Below, piece after piece: positions 1 to 6,299 of a DNA stretch of 10,262 bases. Location of the stretch: contig CAYYNM010000119.1 in NCBI GenBank assembly GCA_964472945.1, positions 1 through 10,262 on the forward strand, written 5' to 3'. This DNA comes from QPIN01 sp964472945. Its GTDB lineage: Bacteria; Pseudomonadota; Gammaproteobacteria; Methylococcales; Methylomonadaceae. Under the pieces are notes generated by a model that was given only the letters and a program-made list of their open reading frames with translations, made no database searches and was not told the DNA's origin. The translations under genes were made by a program, and so were the position numbers. Within the stretch, counting starts at the first letter, position 1; every line of letters starts with the position of its first letter.

Positions 1-1
1 C

Positions 2-106
2 TATTCGCTTCAAATGAACAAAAAAACTGACTCAAAAGGGCTTTCCCTCGCGACGGTTTCTATTCTCGGACAGTCTTCTAGTGGTAGAGGTGTGTCTGTG
101 TTTTAA
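2..106 (+). CDS. Possible 3' end of a plus-strand gene cut by the window edge
   Basis: A plus-strand frame is open from the first bases of the window to a TAA at 104-106 and would encode about 34 residues ending SSSGRGVSVF. It contains an ATG at 14-16, but no Shine-Dalgarno sequence precedes that ATG inside the window, so a tail of a longer upstream gene is as likely as a 30-residue peptide. The segment is rich in Ser and Gly and shows no domain that I recognise. If real, it converges on the minus-strand phosphate-binding gene. A short open frame of this size can occur by chance, so confidence is low. Confidence 0.2.
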   Translation, partial: YSLQMNKKTDSKGLSLATVSILGQSSSGRGVSVF

Positions 107-264
107 TTGGATCATTCATAATTACTATTTAATGACATGTAGAGAGCTTAAAGCAAAAGACTGGGTATCGGCTGAACTTATACATAATCAAGTCTCTTAA
201 TAGTGCAGGTCAATCACCCAGTTCAGTTTGAATTCTTTTCGACATGGCCATCATGACTCTCTAG
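107..264. other. Intergenic stretch downstream of the PstS-like gene
   Basis: This AT-rich non-coding stretch lies 3' of the minus-strand phosphate-binding gene. It contains a 7-bp inverted repeat (ACTGGGT at 160-166, ACCCAGT at 216-222) separated by 49 bases. I see no hairpin followed by a T-tract that would make a convincing intrinsic terminator on either strand. Confidence 0.4.
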
Positions 265-1215
265 TCAATTCCTTGCTTGAGGTAAGGAGACATAACCCGC
301 TTCATTAACAACACTTTGGCCTTCCTGCGAAAGCACAAAATCAATAAAAGCTTGCAGTGCCGGCGAAAATGCTTGATTTCCTGGTTTATTCACCGCAATG
401 CCCAGTGTACGGCTCATTGGATATAAACCTGAACGGATAGCATCCGGTGTCGGAGCAATTGCCCGAGATGACTTTTTTGCAGCAATGGCAAGTGTATGAG
501 TTCCTTCTGAGTGCATAGCATTGCTGGAAAACCCGATACCGCTTATATCTGAAATTAATGCATCTTCAACTGCTTCAGGTCCCACTAATGCCTGAAAATC
601 TTTACTAAAATCACCACCACATAAGGCCTTTTGCCTAAACAGGCTGGTCGCACCTGTATCGACTGTTAAACCATAAATCGCGATCGATTTTTTTGACAAT
701 TCACCACTTACACCCAACTGCCCCCATGTTTTTATGGATTTTTCTTCGTTACATCGGTAGGTACTGGAATACACAGCATCGAGGTCTTGCAGAGTAATAC
801 TTTTTAAAGGGTTTAAACCATTGACATAAACAGCCTCTGCATCCATGGCAACAGGAATAACGTGTACACCATAACCATAGCGTTGTTCAAACTCCTGTAT
901 TTCTTTATCGCTTAGTCGAGAGCTGATCAAAACCATATCGGCGGAGCCATTAATCAAGGCATCAATACCTGAAATTCCACCTGGGTCAGCGATGGTGACA
1001 GTGATCGACGGATTCTGTTCGGCAAAAGCTTGTGTCCAGTAGGTCATCAGGTTGGCCAATGCATCAGAACCGGTAAAGCTTAAGTAACCTGCGGCAGGTG
1101 TCAAAGGCTGGGGGGCTTCGGCTGCATTTGCCGTTATCGAAAAAAAGACTAGAAAAGCCTTCATTAAGATACTTATAAATAGTCGGAATAAAGGGCTGTT
1201 ATGATTAGCTTTCAT
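265..1215 (-). CDS. PstS-like periplasmic phosphate-binding protein
   Basis: A 316-residue exported solute-binding protein of the PstS/PBP-like family, expected to bind phosphate or a related oxyanion in the periplasm. Residues 1-31 form a signal peptide: a basic start, a hydrophobic core at about 12-28, and likely cleavage after ANA (29-31). Family features follow in order: FTGSD at 47-51, an SSR anion-site segment at 98-100, DTGATSLF at 186-193 in the place of the PstS SGT-x-x-F loop, GIGFSSNAM at 226-234, and YPMSRTLGIAVNKP at 265-278, matching the YPLSRPLY-type segment. Cys155 and Cys199 could form a periplasmic disulfide (inference). AAGG at 1224-1227 lies 8 bases before the ATG and supports this start over Met18. 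The gene is 62 bp downstream of enolase on the same strand. No pstC, pstA or pstB is present, so it is an orphan here and may serve in binding or sensing rather than in a complete ABC importer. Confidence 0.85.
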   Translation of the reverse strand: MKANHNSPLFRLFISILMKAFLVFFSITANAAEAPQPLTPAAGYLSFTGSDALANLMTYWTQAFAEQNPSITVTIADPGGISGIDALINGSADMVLISSRLSDKEIQEFEQRYGYGVHVIPVAMDAEAVYVNGLNPLKSITLQDLDAVYSSTYRCNEEKSIKTWGQLGVSGELSKKSIAIYGLTVDTGATSLFRQKALCGGDFSKDFQALVGPEAVEDALISDISGIGFSSNAMHSEGTHTLAIAAKKSSRAIAPTPDAIRSGLYPMSRTLGIAVNKPGNQAFSPALQAFIDFVLSQEGQSVVNEAGYVSLPQARN

Positions 1216-1277
1216 TTTGTTTACCTTTTTATATTAACTTAATTTACTTAAACGGGTATGACTGCCTGCAAGAGAAG

Positions 1278-2555
1278 TTAGCGCCAATAATACAGGGCTT
1301 CTTTTCCAAGCTCTTGCTCAATTTCGAGTAATCGATTGTATTTTGCAATCCGTTCGCCTCGACAGACTGAGCCCGTTTTGAGGTGACCACCATTCATTGC
1401 CACCGAAAAATCAGCCAGGAAAGTATCTTCTGTTTCACCAGAGCGATGCGAGATAAAATAGCGCCAGCCAGCATCGCGACATAGTTGTACTGCATCAATG
1501 GTTTCGGAGACCGTACCAATCTGATTAAGTTTAATTAACGATGAATTGGCCGTGCCTTCTGTTATCCCCCTTTGTATATATTGCGTATTAGTCACAAAAA
1601 TATCATCACCAACAACCTCGATTTTATCACCAAGCCTATCGGTAAATTGCTTGAAACCGTCCCAATCATTTTCGGCTAATGGGTCTTCCCAAAGGACAAT
1701 AGGGTATTTAGACAGCCATTGCTCAGCAAGCGTAATCAAGTCACTGCTTTGCATTTTACCTGCACCTGACCACTTGAGATCATACGGCCCTTGCATACTG
1801 GTAGCAAATGAATTGGCTGCACTGTCTATCGCAATGGCAATATCTTCGCCTGGTTTATACCCTGCTTTTTCTATAGCTTGAATAATGGTTTCTATTGCAT
1901 CCTCATTACTATCAAGGTTGGGAGCAAAACCACCTTCATCCCCGACACTGGTCGCCAGTCCACGATCTTTCAGAATACCTTTGAGAACATGAAAAGTTTC
2001 TGCAACATAACGCAACCCTTCCCGGAAACAAGGGGCTCCTAAGGGAACGACCATAAACTCTTGAATATCCACATTATTATCTGCATGTTCACCACCATTA
2101 ATAATATTCATACAAGGAATGGGTAGTCTTTTAGCCCCCACCCCACCCAGATATTGATATAACGGTGTATTAGTCGACATGGCCGCTGCTCTGGCTACTG
2201 CCATAGAAACACCCAGAATCGCATTTGCACCTAAATTTGCTTTATTTGGTGTTCCATCAAGGTCAATCAGGGTCCTGTCAACAAGAGGCTGTTGCAACAC
2301 TTCCATACCACTTAAAGCATGCCTGATTTTGTTATTAACATTGGATACGGCCATTAGTACGCCTTTCCCCCCGTATCGTCCACTGTCACCATCACGTAAC
2401 TCAAGAGCCTCATTCTGACCTGTGCTAGCACCTGAAGGCACCGAGGCAAATGCAGTGGTACCATCGTCAAGAGTTACTGATACACGAACGGTAGGGTTAC
2501 CACGAGAGTCTAATATTTCCATTGCCTGAATAGTGGATATAAGTGCCTTTTTCAT
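1278..2555 (-). CDS. eno: Enolase (phosphopyruvate hydratase)
   Basis: A full-length enolase of 425 residues that interconverts 2-phosphoglycerate and phosphoenolpyruvate in cytoplasmic glycolysis and gluconeogenesis. The N-terminus carries the conserved LDSRGNPTV (15-23) and the SGAST loop (41-45). Catalytic and metal residues are all present: HADN near 157-160, GDEGGFAPNL at 205-214 with catalytic Glu207, Mg ligands Asp244, Glu290 and Asp317, catalytic Lys342 in IKLNQIG, SHRSGETED at 369-377, and Lys393 in LKTGS. The start is supported by GGAG at 2564-2567, 8 bases upstream. It lies 92 bp downstream of the antiporter gene and 62 bp upstream of the PstS-like gene, all on the same strand. The usual gammaproteobacterial pyrG-eno-ftsB arrangement is absent within the window. 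Residues 290-297 read EDPLAEND rather than the EDGLDESD of the E. coli protein, so this may be a second or divergent enolase (inference). Function is confident; its status as the sole or an extra copy is unknown. Confidence 0.97.
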   Translation of the reverse strand: MKKALISTIQAMEILDSRGNPTVRVSVTLDDGTTAFASVPSGASTGQNEALELRDGDSGRYGGKGVLMAVSNVNNKIRHALSGMEVLQQPLVDRTLIDLDGTPNKANLGANAILGVSMAVARAAAMSTNTPLYQYLGGVGAKRLPIPCMNIINGGEHADNNVDIQEFMVVPLGAPCFREGLRYVAETFHVLKGILKDRGLATSVGDEGGFAPNLDSNEDAIETIIQAIEKAGYKPGEDIAIAIDSAANSFATSMQGPYDLKWSGAGKMQSSDLITLAEQWLSKYPIVLWEDPLAENDWDGFKQFTDRLGDKIEVVGDDIFVTNTQYIQRGITEGTANSSLIKLNQIGTVSETIDAVQLCRDAGWRYFISHRSGETEDTFLADFSVAMNGGHLKTGSVCRGERIAKYNRLLEIEQELGKEALYYWR

Positions 2556-2647
2556 TTTTAATTCTCCAGTGGTACTGTAAAAAACAACTTAATGCTGGTG
2601 TATCAGTACCCAATTATGAGCCTGTTCTTGAGTACGTTATTTATAAC

Positions 2648-4147
2648 TTACTCTTTAATAACAAAGCTGTCATTATGGCACTTGACAACACATAGTTGAT
2701 GGATTGCCCAAGGTGTAATAAAGTTAGTTGTCATAACAACCATCGTAATAACAGTGAAAACAGTATCATCAATAATACCCAGTAGTTTTCCGATACTAAT
2801 AAAAATAAGTACAGCCTCTCCCCTTGGAATCATCCCCACCCCCACCGCAAGCTGATTAATGCCTTGTTTACTGACATAACCTGCTGCCAGTTTACCCAAT
2901 ATAGCGGCAAATAATAAGCCAAGAGTTAGCCATAGAACCTCCGGTTTAACAAACAATTGTAAATTTACCTGCATCCCGACAAACACAAAAAAGATGGGGG
3001 CAAATATTTTTTCAAGTTGTTCAATCAAATCTTTAATTGAATTTCTTTTATCCTGAATATTATTCAGAATCATGCCTGACATAAAGGCACCACTAATTAC
3101 CCCTACATTAAAAGTGTCGGCCAGCCAACTGACCAGAACCATCACAACAATAGGAACAAGTAACCGTGTATGCGATTTATCAAAGCTGTAATACCGGGGA
3201 ATATGTTTCACCACCAGTTTTCCCAAAAAAATAATACCAACAAAGAAAAAAGCTGAATAAAAAAATAGCCAGACTACCCCGAAAATATCAAGTGTCTCTC
3301 CTAGTACAATATTGGCAATAAAAGATAAAAAAAACATGCCAAAAATATCATCAAGAAAAGCTGCATGTACCACCAATTTCGCCTCCCGGCTTTGGTGCTT
3401 ATTTATAGATAAAAACATACCGCTTGTAATGGCAGCACTAGTTGTACACAGAGTCGCAGCAATAAAGATATGGGTTGAAGCAGACGCTTCAGGTAATAAC
3501 CAGATACTGACGAAAAGCCCCAAAAAGAAAGACACCAGAGTCCCCGTTGCAGAGACTAGAAATGCCAAGGGTTCGGCAGCTTCTATGATTTCTTCTGTTT
3601 TAGTTTCCAGCCCCAGTTTAAATAACAATAAGAACACACCTATATTAGAAAATATCCATAGGGCAACACCTAACAGGATAATGCTTGGCGATTCGTTAGT
3701 GGTAAAAACTTTTACTAATCGATTGGCAAACTCCATGGTTTCAGGCTGGTCTGGGGCATAATAATATGCCACAGTATCTGCTACCGACAGATTGGAGGTC
3801 CATATTGAAGTAAAGATTTCATTGGCATCACTGAGGTGCATCAACATATAGAAGACCGGTGACCAATCAAGCCAGTACAATAGGTTACCGGCAACAATAC
3901 CAATAAGCAATTCACCCAGTACATTTGGCAAGTGAAAATGTCTGGAGAAAATATGCCCGACCAGCGCCAGAATCACAATCAAACCAAATTCCAGCAGAAT
4001 AAAAGAAAAAGGGTCCAGTGAGGCATATTGCTTGACCACCTCGGGCGGTATTTCAGCTGCACTTGCTGGAGATATAGCCATAAATACAAGTAATATGAGC
4101 ACAAGCATAGATAAAGGATAAGTCATTTTTTTAACACTTAAAAACAT
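2648..4147 (-). CDS. CPA2-family cation:proton antiporter
   Basis: A 499-residue inner-membrane antiporter of the monovalent cation:proton antiporter-2 type (Na+/H+ exchanger domain), expected to exchange Na+ or K+ for protons. About a dozen hydrophobic segments run to residue ~487. Diagnostic features are the acidic pair Asp266-Asp267 in HAAFLDDIFG, matching the ion-binding DD or ND of the family, Lys419 in GKL, and GMIPRGEAVLI at 438-448. No TrkA-N or TrkA-C regulatory domain follows, so this is a bare transport module. Two oddities are visible. Residues 12-30 look like a cleavable signal peptide ending ASA. A roughly 60-residue hydrophilic to amphipathic stretch (about 94-152) lies between the second core helix and the next one, probably on the periplasmic side. 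The ATG at 4147 is preceded by AGAGGT (4154-4159) at 6-base spacing, which supports it over Met8. It is the first gene of a same-strand group with eno and the PstS-like gene. The transported ion cannot be read from sequence. Confidence 0.88.
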   Translation of the reverse strand: MFLSVKKMTYPLSMLVLILLVFMAISPASAAEIPPEVVKQYASLDPFSFILLEFGLIVILALVGHIFSRHFHLPNVLGELLIGIVAGNLLYWLDWSPVFYMLMHLSDANEIFTSIWTSNLSVADTVAYYYAPDQPETMEFANRLVKVFTTNESPSIILLGVALWIFSNIGVFLLLFKLGLETKTEEIIEAAEPLAFLVSATGTLVSFFLGLFVSIWLLPEASASTHIFIAATLCTTSAAITSGMFLSINKHQSREAKLVVHAAFLDDIFGMFFLSFIANIVLGETLDIFGVVWLFFYSAFFFVGIIFLGKLVVKHIPRYYSFDKSHTRLLVPIVVMVLVSWLADTFNVGVISGAFMSGMILNNIQDKRNSIKDLIEQLEKIFAPIFFVFVGMQVNLQLFVKPEVLWLTLGLLFAAILGKLAAGYVSKQGINQLAVGVGMIPRGEAVLIFISIGKLLGIIDDTVFTVITMVVMTTNFITPWAIHQLCVVKCHNDSFVIKE

Positions 4148-4205
4148 AATTTGACCTCTGTTAATAAAATAAGCAAAAAGTACGGGGCTGCTCGCAAAGG
4201 TTTAC

Positions 4206-4239
4206 TATACTTCGCACGGTCGTGACCGCGCGAAGTATA
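4206..4239. repeat. 34-nt near-perfect palindrome upstream of the antiporter gene
   Basis: TATACTTCGC (4206-4215) pairs with GCGAAGTATA (4230-4239). Inside it CGGTC (4217-4221) pairs with GACCG (4224-4228). The only unpaired positions are A4216 opposite C4229 and the central GT. The G+C-rich core stands out from AT-rich surroundings. It ends 59 bases before the antiporter start codon. No T-tract follows on either strand, so it is not a typical intrinsic terminator. It could be an operator, a 5'-leader hairpin, or a REP-like or mobile-element end sequence; the sequence does not decide between these. Confidence 0.75.
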
Positions 4240-4327
4240 AGCTCTAAAAAATCCTGATATTCAGACAAAACCGCCCTGATAAAGCTGTAAACTGCTTAGG
4301 AGTATTGTTTTCTGTTAATGCTCCCTT

Positions 4328-4533
4328 TTAAATGACATGCACTATTTTAATTCCGGCAATAGTTGTAAATTCAGCCAGGATTAATAAGAGTGTAAAAACT
4401 GTAGCATGATCAATATTAATAGCTTTCTTCCATAACTTGTTCAAGCCTTCAATACCAAATGTTATTCAAGTATAAAGAAAATGATGTAAAGAAGAGTATC
4501 CTTGGGTAAATAAGTTCCTTTGAAGTTGCCCAT
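4328..4533 (-). pseudogene. Degenerate remnant of an IS6-family transposase
   Basis: On the minus strand an ATG at 4533 opens MGNFKGTYLPKDTLLYIIFF and soon stops at TAA 4462-4464. FKG-x-x-x-PK-x-x-(I/L)LY is the characteristic N-terminus of IS6-family DDE transposases. The neighbouring frame then continues from 4465 with FGIEGLNKLWKKAINIDHAT. This matches the family's (Y/F)G(I/V)SYRDLEEIM-x-ERG(I/V)-x-(I/V)DHAT segment, short of about three residues. The same frame ends with TTIAGIKIVHVI before TAA at 4328-4330, which resembles the C-terminal T(I/L)-x-GIE-x-x-HMI segment of these enzymes. I infer one frameshift, small deletions, and loss of the whole catalytic middle including the DDE residues. 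GTGTTGCCCTTTG on the minus strand (4614-4626) sits where an IS6 end could lie, but I found no matching inverted repeat on the other side. The relic cannot encode an active transposase. The N-terminal match is confident; the C-terminal match is tentative. Confidence 0.65.
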
Positions 4534-4643
4534 TACTTTTATCAATTGGTAAGAGCAATGGGATTGGGTCTTTGATTTATGGTTTCACCATGTTATACCA
4601 GATTTAAAAAAAACAAAGGGCAACACTAATAACATATTAAAAC

Positions 4644-4839
4644 TTTCACCACAAAGGAATTCGAGCCTATATTAGGTCACTAATTTTCTATAATGGCCCC
4701 CAACTATTACCTAGATACTGCTATATATCCTTTCTTATTTTGGTATTGGGTTTTTTTATATCGCATTTATTTGATTACAAAAGAAGCAAGCAAACTAAAC
4801 AAATAATTCAAGTTTGCTCGCTATCACTCTGTGGTGAAA
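4644..4839. repeat. 10-bp inverted repeat pair bounding a 196-bp segment
   Basis: TTTCACCACA (4644-4653) and TGTGGTGAAA (4830-4839) are exact inverted copies. A further copy of the core, GTTTCACCA, lies at 4582-4590 and pairs with TGGTGAAAC at 4832-4840. The arrangement resembles a small non-autonomous inverted-repeat element, but I see no clear target-site duplication and the repeats do not extend beyond 10 bp. Chance similarity in AT-rich DNA cannot be excluded. Confidence 0.35.
4785..4822. repeat. Hairpin with a 12-bp stem (one mismatch)
   Basis: AGCAAGCAAACT (4785-4796) pairs with AGTTTGCTCGCT (4811-4822) with a single A-C mismatch and a 14-base AT-rich loop. On the minus strand the stem is followed by TTCTTTTG, a weak T-rich tail, so it could act as a terminator for a minus-strand transcript entering from the direction of the gap. 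No gene for it to terminate is visible. Confidence 0.45.
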
Positions 4840-4889
4840 CCCTCCTAAAAATTTGATTTTGAAAGTTAGATTATGAGATTTATTGAATT

Positions 4890-5143
4890 TTCCGGCATTC
4901 TCAGGTAATCAAACACCATTCGTACATTACTAGCCAGTTTTCGGGTGACTGAGGCAGGTAGTGATGCTGTGGCAAGTCTCGCTTACGACCCAAATGATCC
5001 TCAAAATTAGGCTGTGAACCTTGACATGGTAGCCCACATACTAACGATAATATTATCGCCATGCAGCTACAAGGGCACACAAGAGCGATTCCGTTTGATT
5101 GTTCAGGAGATGGCTTTGAAATAACTGGATAACAAAAAACATT
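4890..5143. other. Higher-G+C island of unknown origin, cut by the gap
   Basis: Base composition jumps from about 28-30% G+C in the preceding 200 bases to 52%, 45% and 43% on the lines starting at 4921, 4981 and 5041. No intact reading frame of note is present. A minus-strand frame runs through it but only by reading across the N-run. A perfect 14-bp palindrome, CGATAATATTATCG, lies at 5045-5058. The composition suggests a foreign or formerly coding fragment, such as the end of a decayed gene or insertion sequence, but I could not match its six translations to a family. Confidence 0.4.
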
Positions 5144-5243
5144 NNNNNNNNNNNNNNNNNNNNNNNNNNNNNNNNNNNNNNNNNNNNNNNNNNNNNNNNN
5201 NNNNNNNNNNNNNNNNNNNNNNNNNNNNNNNNNNNNNNNNNNN
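5144..5243. other. 100-N scaffold gap
   Basis: A run of exactly 100 N separates the left and right blocks. This is a conventional placeholder for a gap of unknown size. The nine bases before it (5135-5143) and after it (5244-5252) are both AAAAACATT, so the two contigs may overlap or share a repeat at the join. Any reading frame crossing the gap is meaningless. Confidence 0.99.
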
Positions 5244-5277
5244 AAAAACATTAATATTAATAATGGAATGGTATCGC

Positions 5278-5294
5278 TCCAAAACCTCTTTGGA
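5278..5294. repeat. Small perfect hairpin
   Basis: TCCAAA (5278-5283) and TTTGGA (5289-5294) form a 6-bp stem with a 5-base loop in the leader region of the RIO kinase gene, about 120 bases before its start. No T-tract follows. Its significance is unknown. Confidence 0.3.
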
Positions 5295-5361
5295 AGCACA
5301 ATAAAATGGGTTGTAGGTTCGATAACTATTATAAAAACTATATACTTAGCCAAGGGAGACG

Positions 5362-5367
5362 TATAAT
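5362..5367 (+). promoter_or_regulatory. Candidate -10 box for the RIO kinase operon
   Basis: A consensus TATAAT lies 46 bases before the ATG of the RIO kinase gene, in a sensible place for a sigma-70 promoter. No good TTGACA-like box is seen 16-18 bases upstream, where the sequence is TATATA-like, so the call rests on the -10 element alone. Confidence 0.35.
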
Positions 5368-5413
5368 TTGCTAAAATATACACGATCTTAAATATTTAGG
5401 AAAGAAAATAAGA

Positions 5414-6259
5414 ATGGCAATGAAAACACCAAAAAGCCTCGAGACATTAGTTATTGATGGTTTTATTGATGAAGTGATTCATCCTTTAAAAAGTGGAAAG
5501 GAAGCAGCTGTATATGTTGTTCTTTCAGAAGGTGAAGTGCGTTGCGCTAAAGTTTATAAAGAAGCAAATAAGCGAGGCTTTCATAAACAGGCCTTATATC
5601 AAGAGGGGCGTAAAGTAAGAAATAGCCGGCAAGCACGCGCTATGAAGAAGAAAAGTCAGTACGGGCGTAAACAGCAAGAAGATGTTTGGCAAACAGCTGA
5701 AGTAGATGCGTTATACCGTCTTGCATTTGCAGGTGTTCGAGTGCCTCAGCCCTATAATTTTGTTGAAGGTGTGTTATTAATGGAACTGATAACTGATGAT
5801 AGTGGGGCGGCTGCGCCAAGACTTAGTGATCTTGAGTTAACCAGTGAGCAAGCTATAGAGTTTCACGGCCTACTGATTAAAGAAGTGGTTAGAATGCTTT
5901 GTGCAGGGATGATTCATGGTGATTTGTCTGAATTTAATATACTGGTTGATGGTCAAGGACCTGTTATTATAGATTTACCTCAGGCAGTTGATGCTTCTGC
6001 AAACAATAATGCAGCAATGATGCTGGAAAGAGATGTTAGAAATTTAACCAGATATTTTGGTCAATTTGCACCAGAATTATTAAAAACTCGCTATTGTAAA
6101 GAAATTTGGAAGCATTATCAGAGCGGCAAGCTGACTCCAGATGTTAAATTAACAGGGCGGTTTACAAATAACCATAAAAAAGTTAATGTTAATGGTGTTA
6201 TTCGAGAAATAAATGATGCCAGAGATGAAGCAATAAGACGAAAGTATGAGCAAAATTAA
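5414..6259 (+). CDS. RIO1-family atypical serine kinase
   Basis: A 281-residue soluble protein of the RIO1 atypical kinase/ATPase family. The archaeal and eukaryotic members act in small-subunit ribosome maturation; the role of bacterial members is not established. Motifs run in order: the P-loop-like SGKEAAVY (27-34), the ATP-binding lysine Lys46 in CAKVYK, a basic stretch at 65-86, the hinge region around LLMELI (121-126), the catalytic loop HGDLSEFN (168-175) with Asp170 and Asn175, and IIDLPQAVD (185-193) with the metal-binding Asp187 that replaces the DFG aspartate. All key catalytic residues are present, so it should be active. The length fits bacterial RIO1 proteins. The C-terminal ~40 residues are basic. 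AGGA at 5398-5401 precedes the ATG by 12 bases; starting at Met3 would make the spacing worse. It heads the plus-strand block, with a TATAAT box upstream, and is followed after 40 bp by the di-iron protein gene, probably as one operon. Physiological substrate unknown. Confidence 0.93.
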   Translation: MAMKTPKSLETLVIDGFIDEVIHPLKSGKEAAVYVVLSEGEVRCAKVYKEANKRGFHKQALYQEGRKVRNSRQARAMKKKSQYGRKQQEDVWQTAEVDALYRLAFAGVRVPQPYNFVEGVLLMELITDDSGAAAPRLSDLELTSEQAIEFHGLLIKEVVRMLCAGMIHGDLSEFNILVDGQGPVIIDLPQAVDASANNNAAMMLERDVRNLTRYFGQFAPELLKTRYCKEIWKHYQSGKLTPDVKLTGRFTNNHKKVNVNGVIREINDARDEAIRRKYEQN

Positions 6260-6299
6260 TTAACACACCCATTAAAAAGGGCTAGGGAGTAGATAAGCA

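Larger units (their letters stand above)
4534..4892. other. AT-rich intergenic stretch with inverted repeats, no gene recognised
   Basis: This stretch is about 30% G+C (18/60 and 17/60 on the lines counted at 4681 and 4741). It holds inverted repeats but no credible coding region. The best small frame (plus strand, 4693-4806, 37 codons with one hydrophobic segment) has no Shine-Dalgarno sequence at a usable distance and is not called. The repeats found here are listed separately. Confidence 0.5.

Noticed and set aside
68..100. AGTGGTAGAG segment resembling a tRNA D-arm
   Set aside because: No acceptor stem, anticodon arm or T-arm consensus can be assembled around it.
160..222. Inverted repeat after the PstS-like gene as a terminator
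   Set aside because: The arms are only 7 bp, the spacer is 49 bases, and there is no T-tract in the minus-strand direction.
1546..2418. Plus-strand frames of 111 and 79 codons (1546-1881, 2179-2418) inside enolase
   Set aside because: These are antisense shadows of eno, whose minus-strand product is complete with all catalytic residues.
3312..3761. Plus-strand frame of 149 codons inside the antiporter gene
   Set aside because: It is an antisense shadow of a well-supported membrane protein gene and has no domain of its own.
4693..4806. Plus-strand frame of 37 codons with one hydrophobic segment
   Set aside because: There is no Shine-Dalgarno at usable distance, it lies in AT-rich DNA with Phe/Tyr/Ile-rich bias expected by chance, and its stop falls in a hairpin loop.
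4901..5383. Minus-strand reading frame across the gap (about 160 codons)
   Set aside because: It includes 34 codons of N and depends on an arbitrary gap length. Neither end resembles a known protein.
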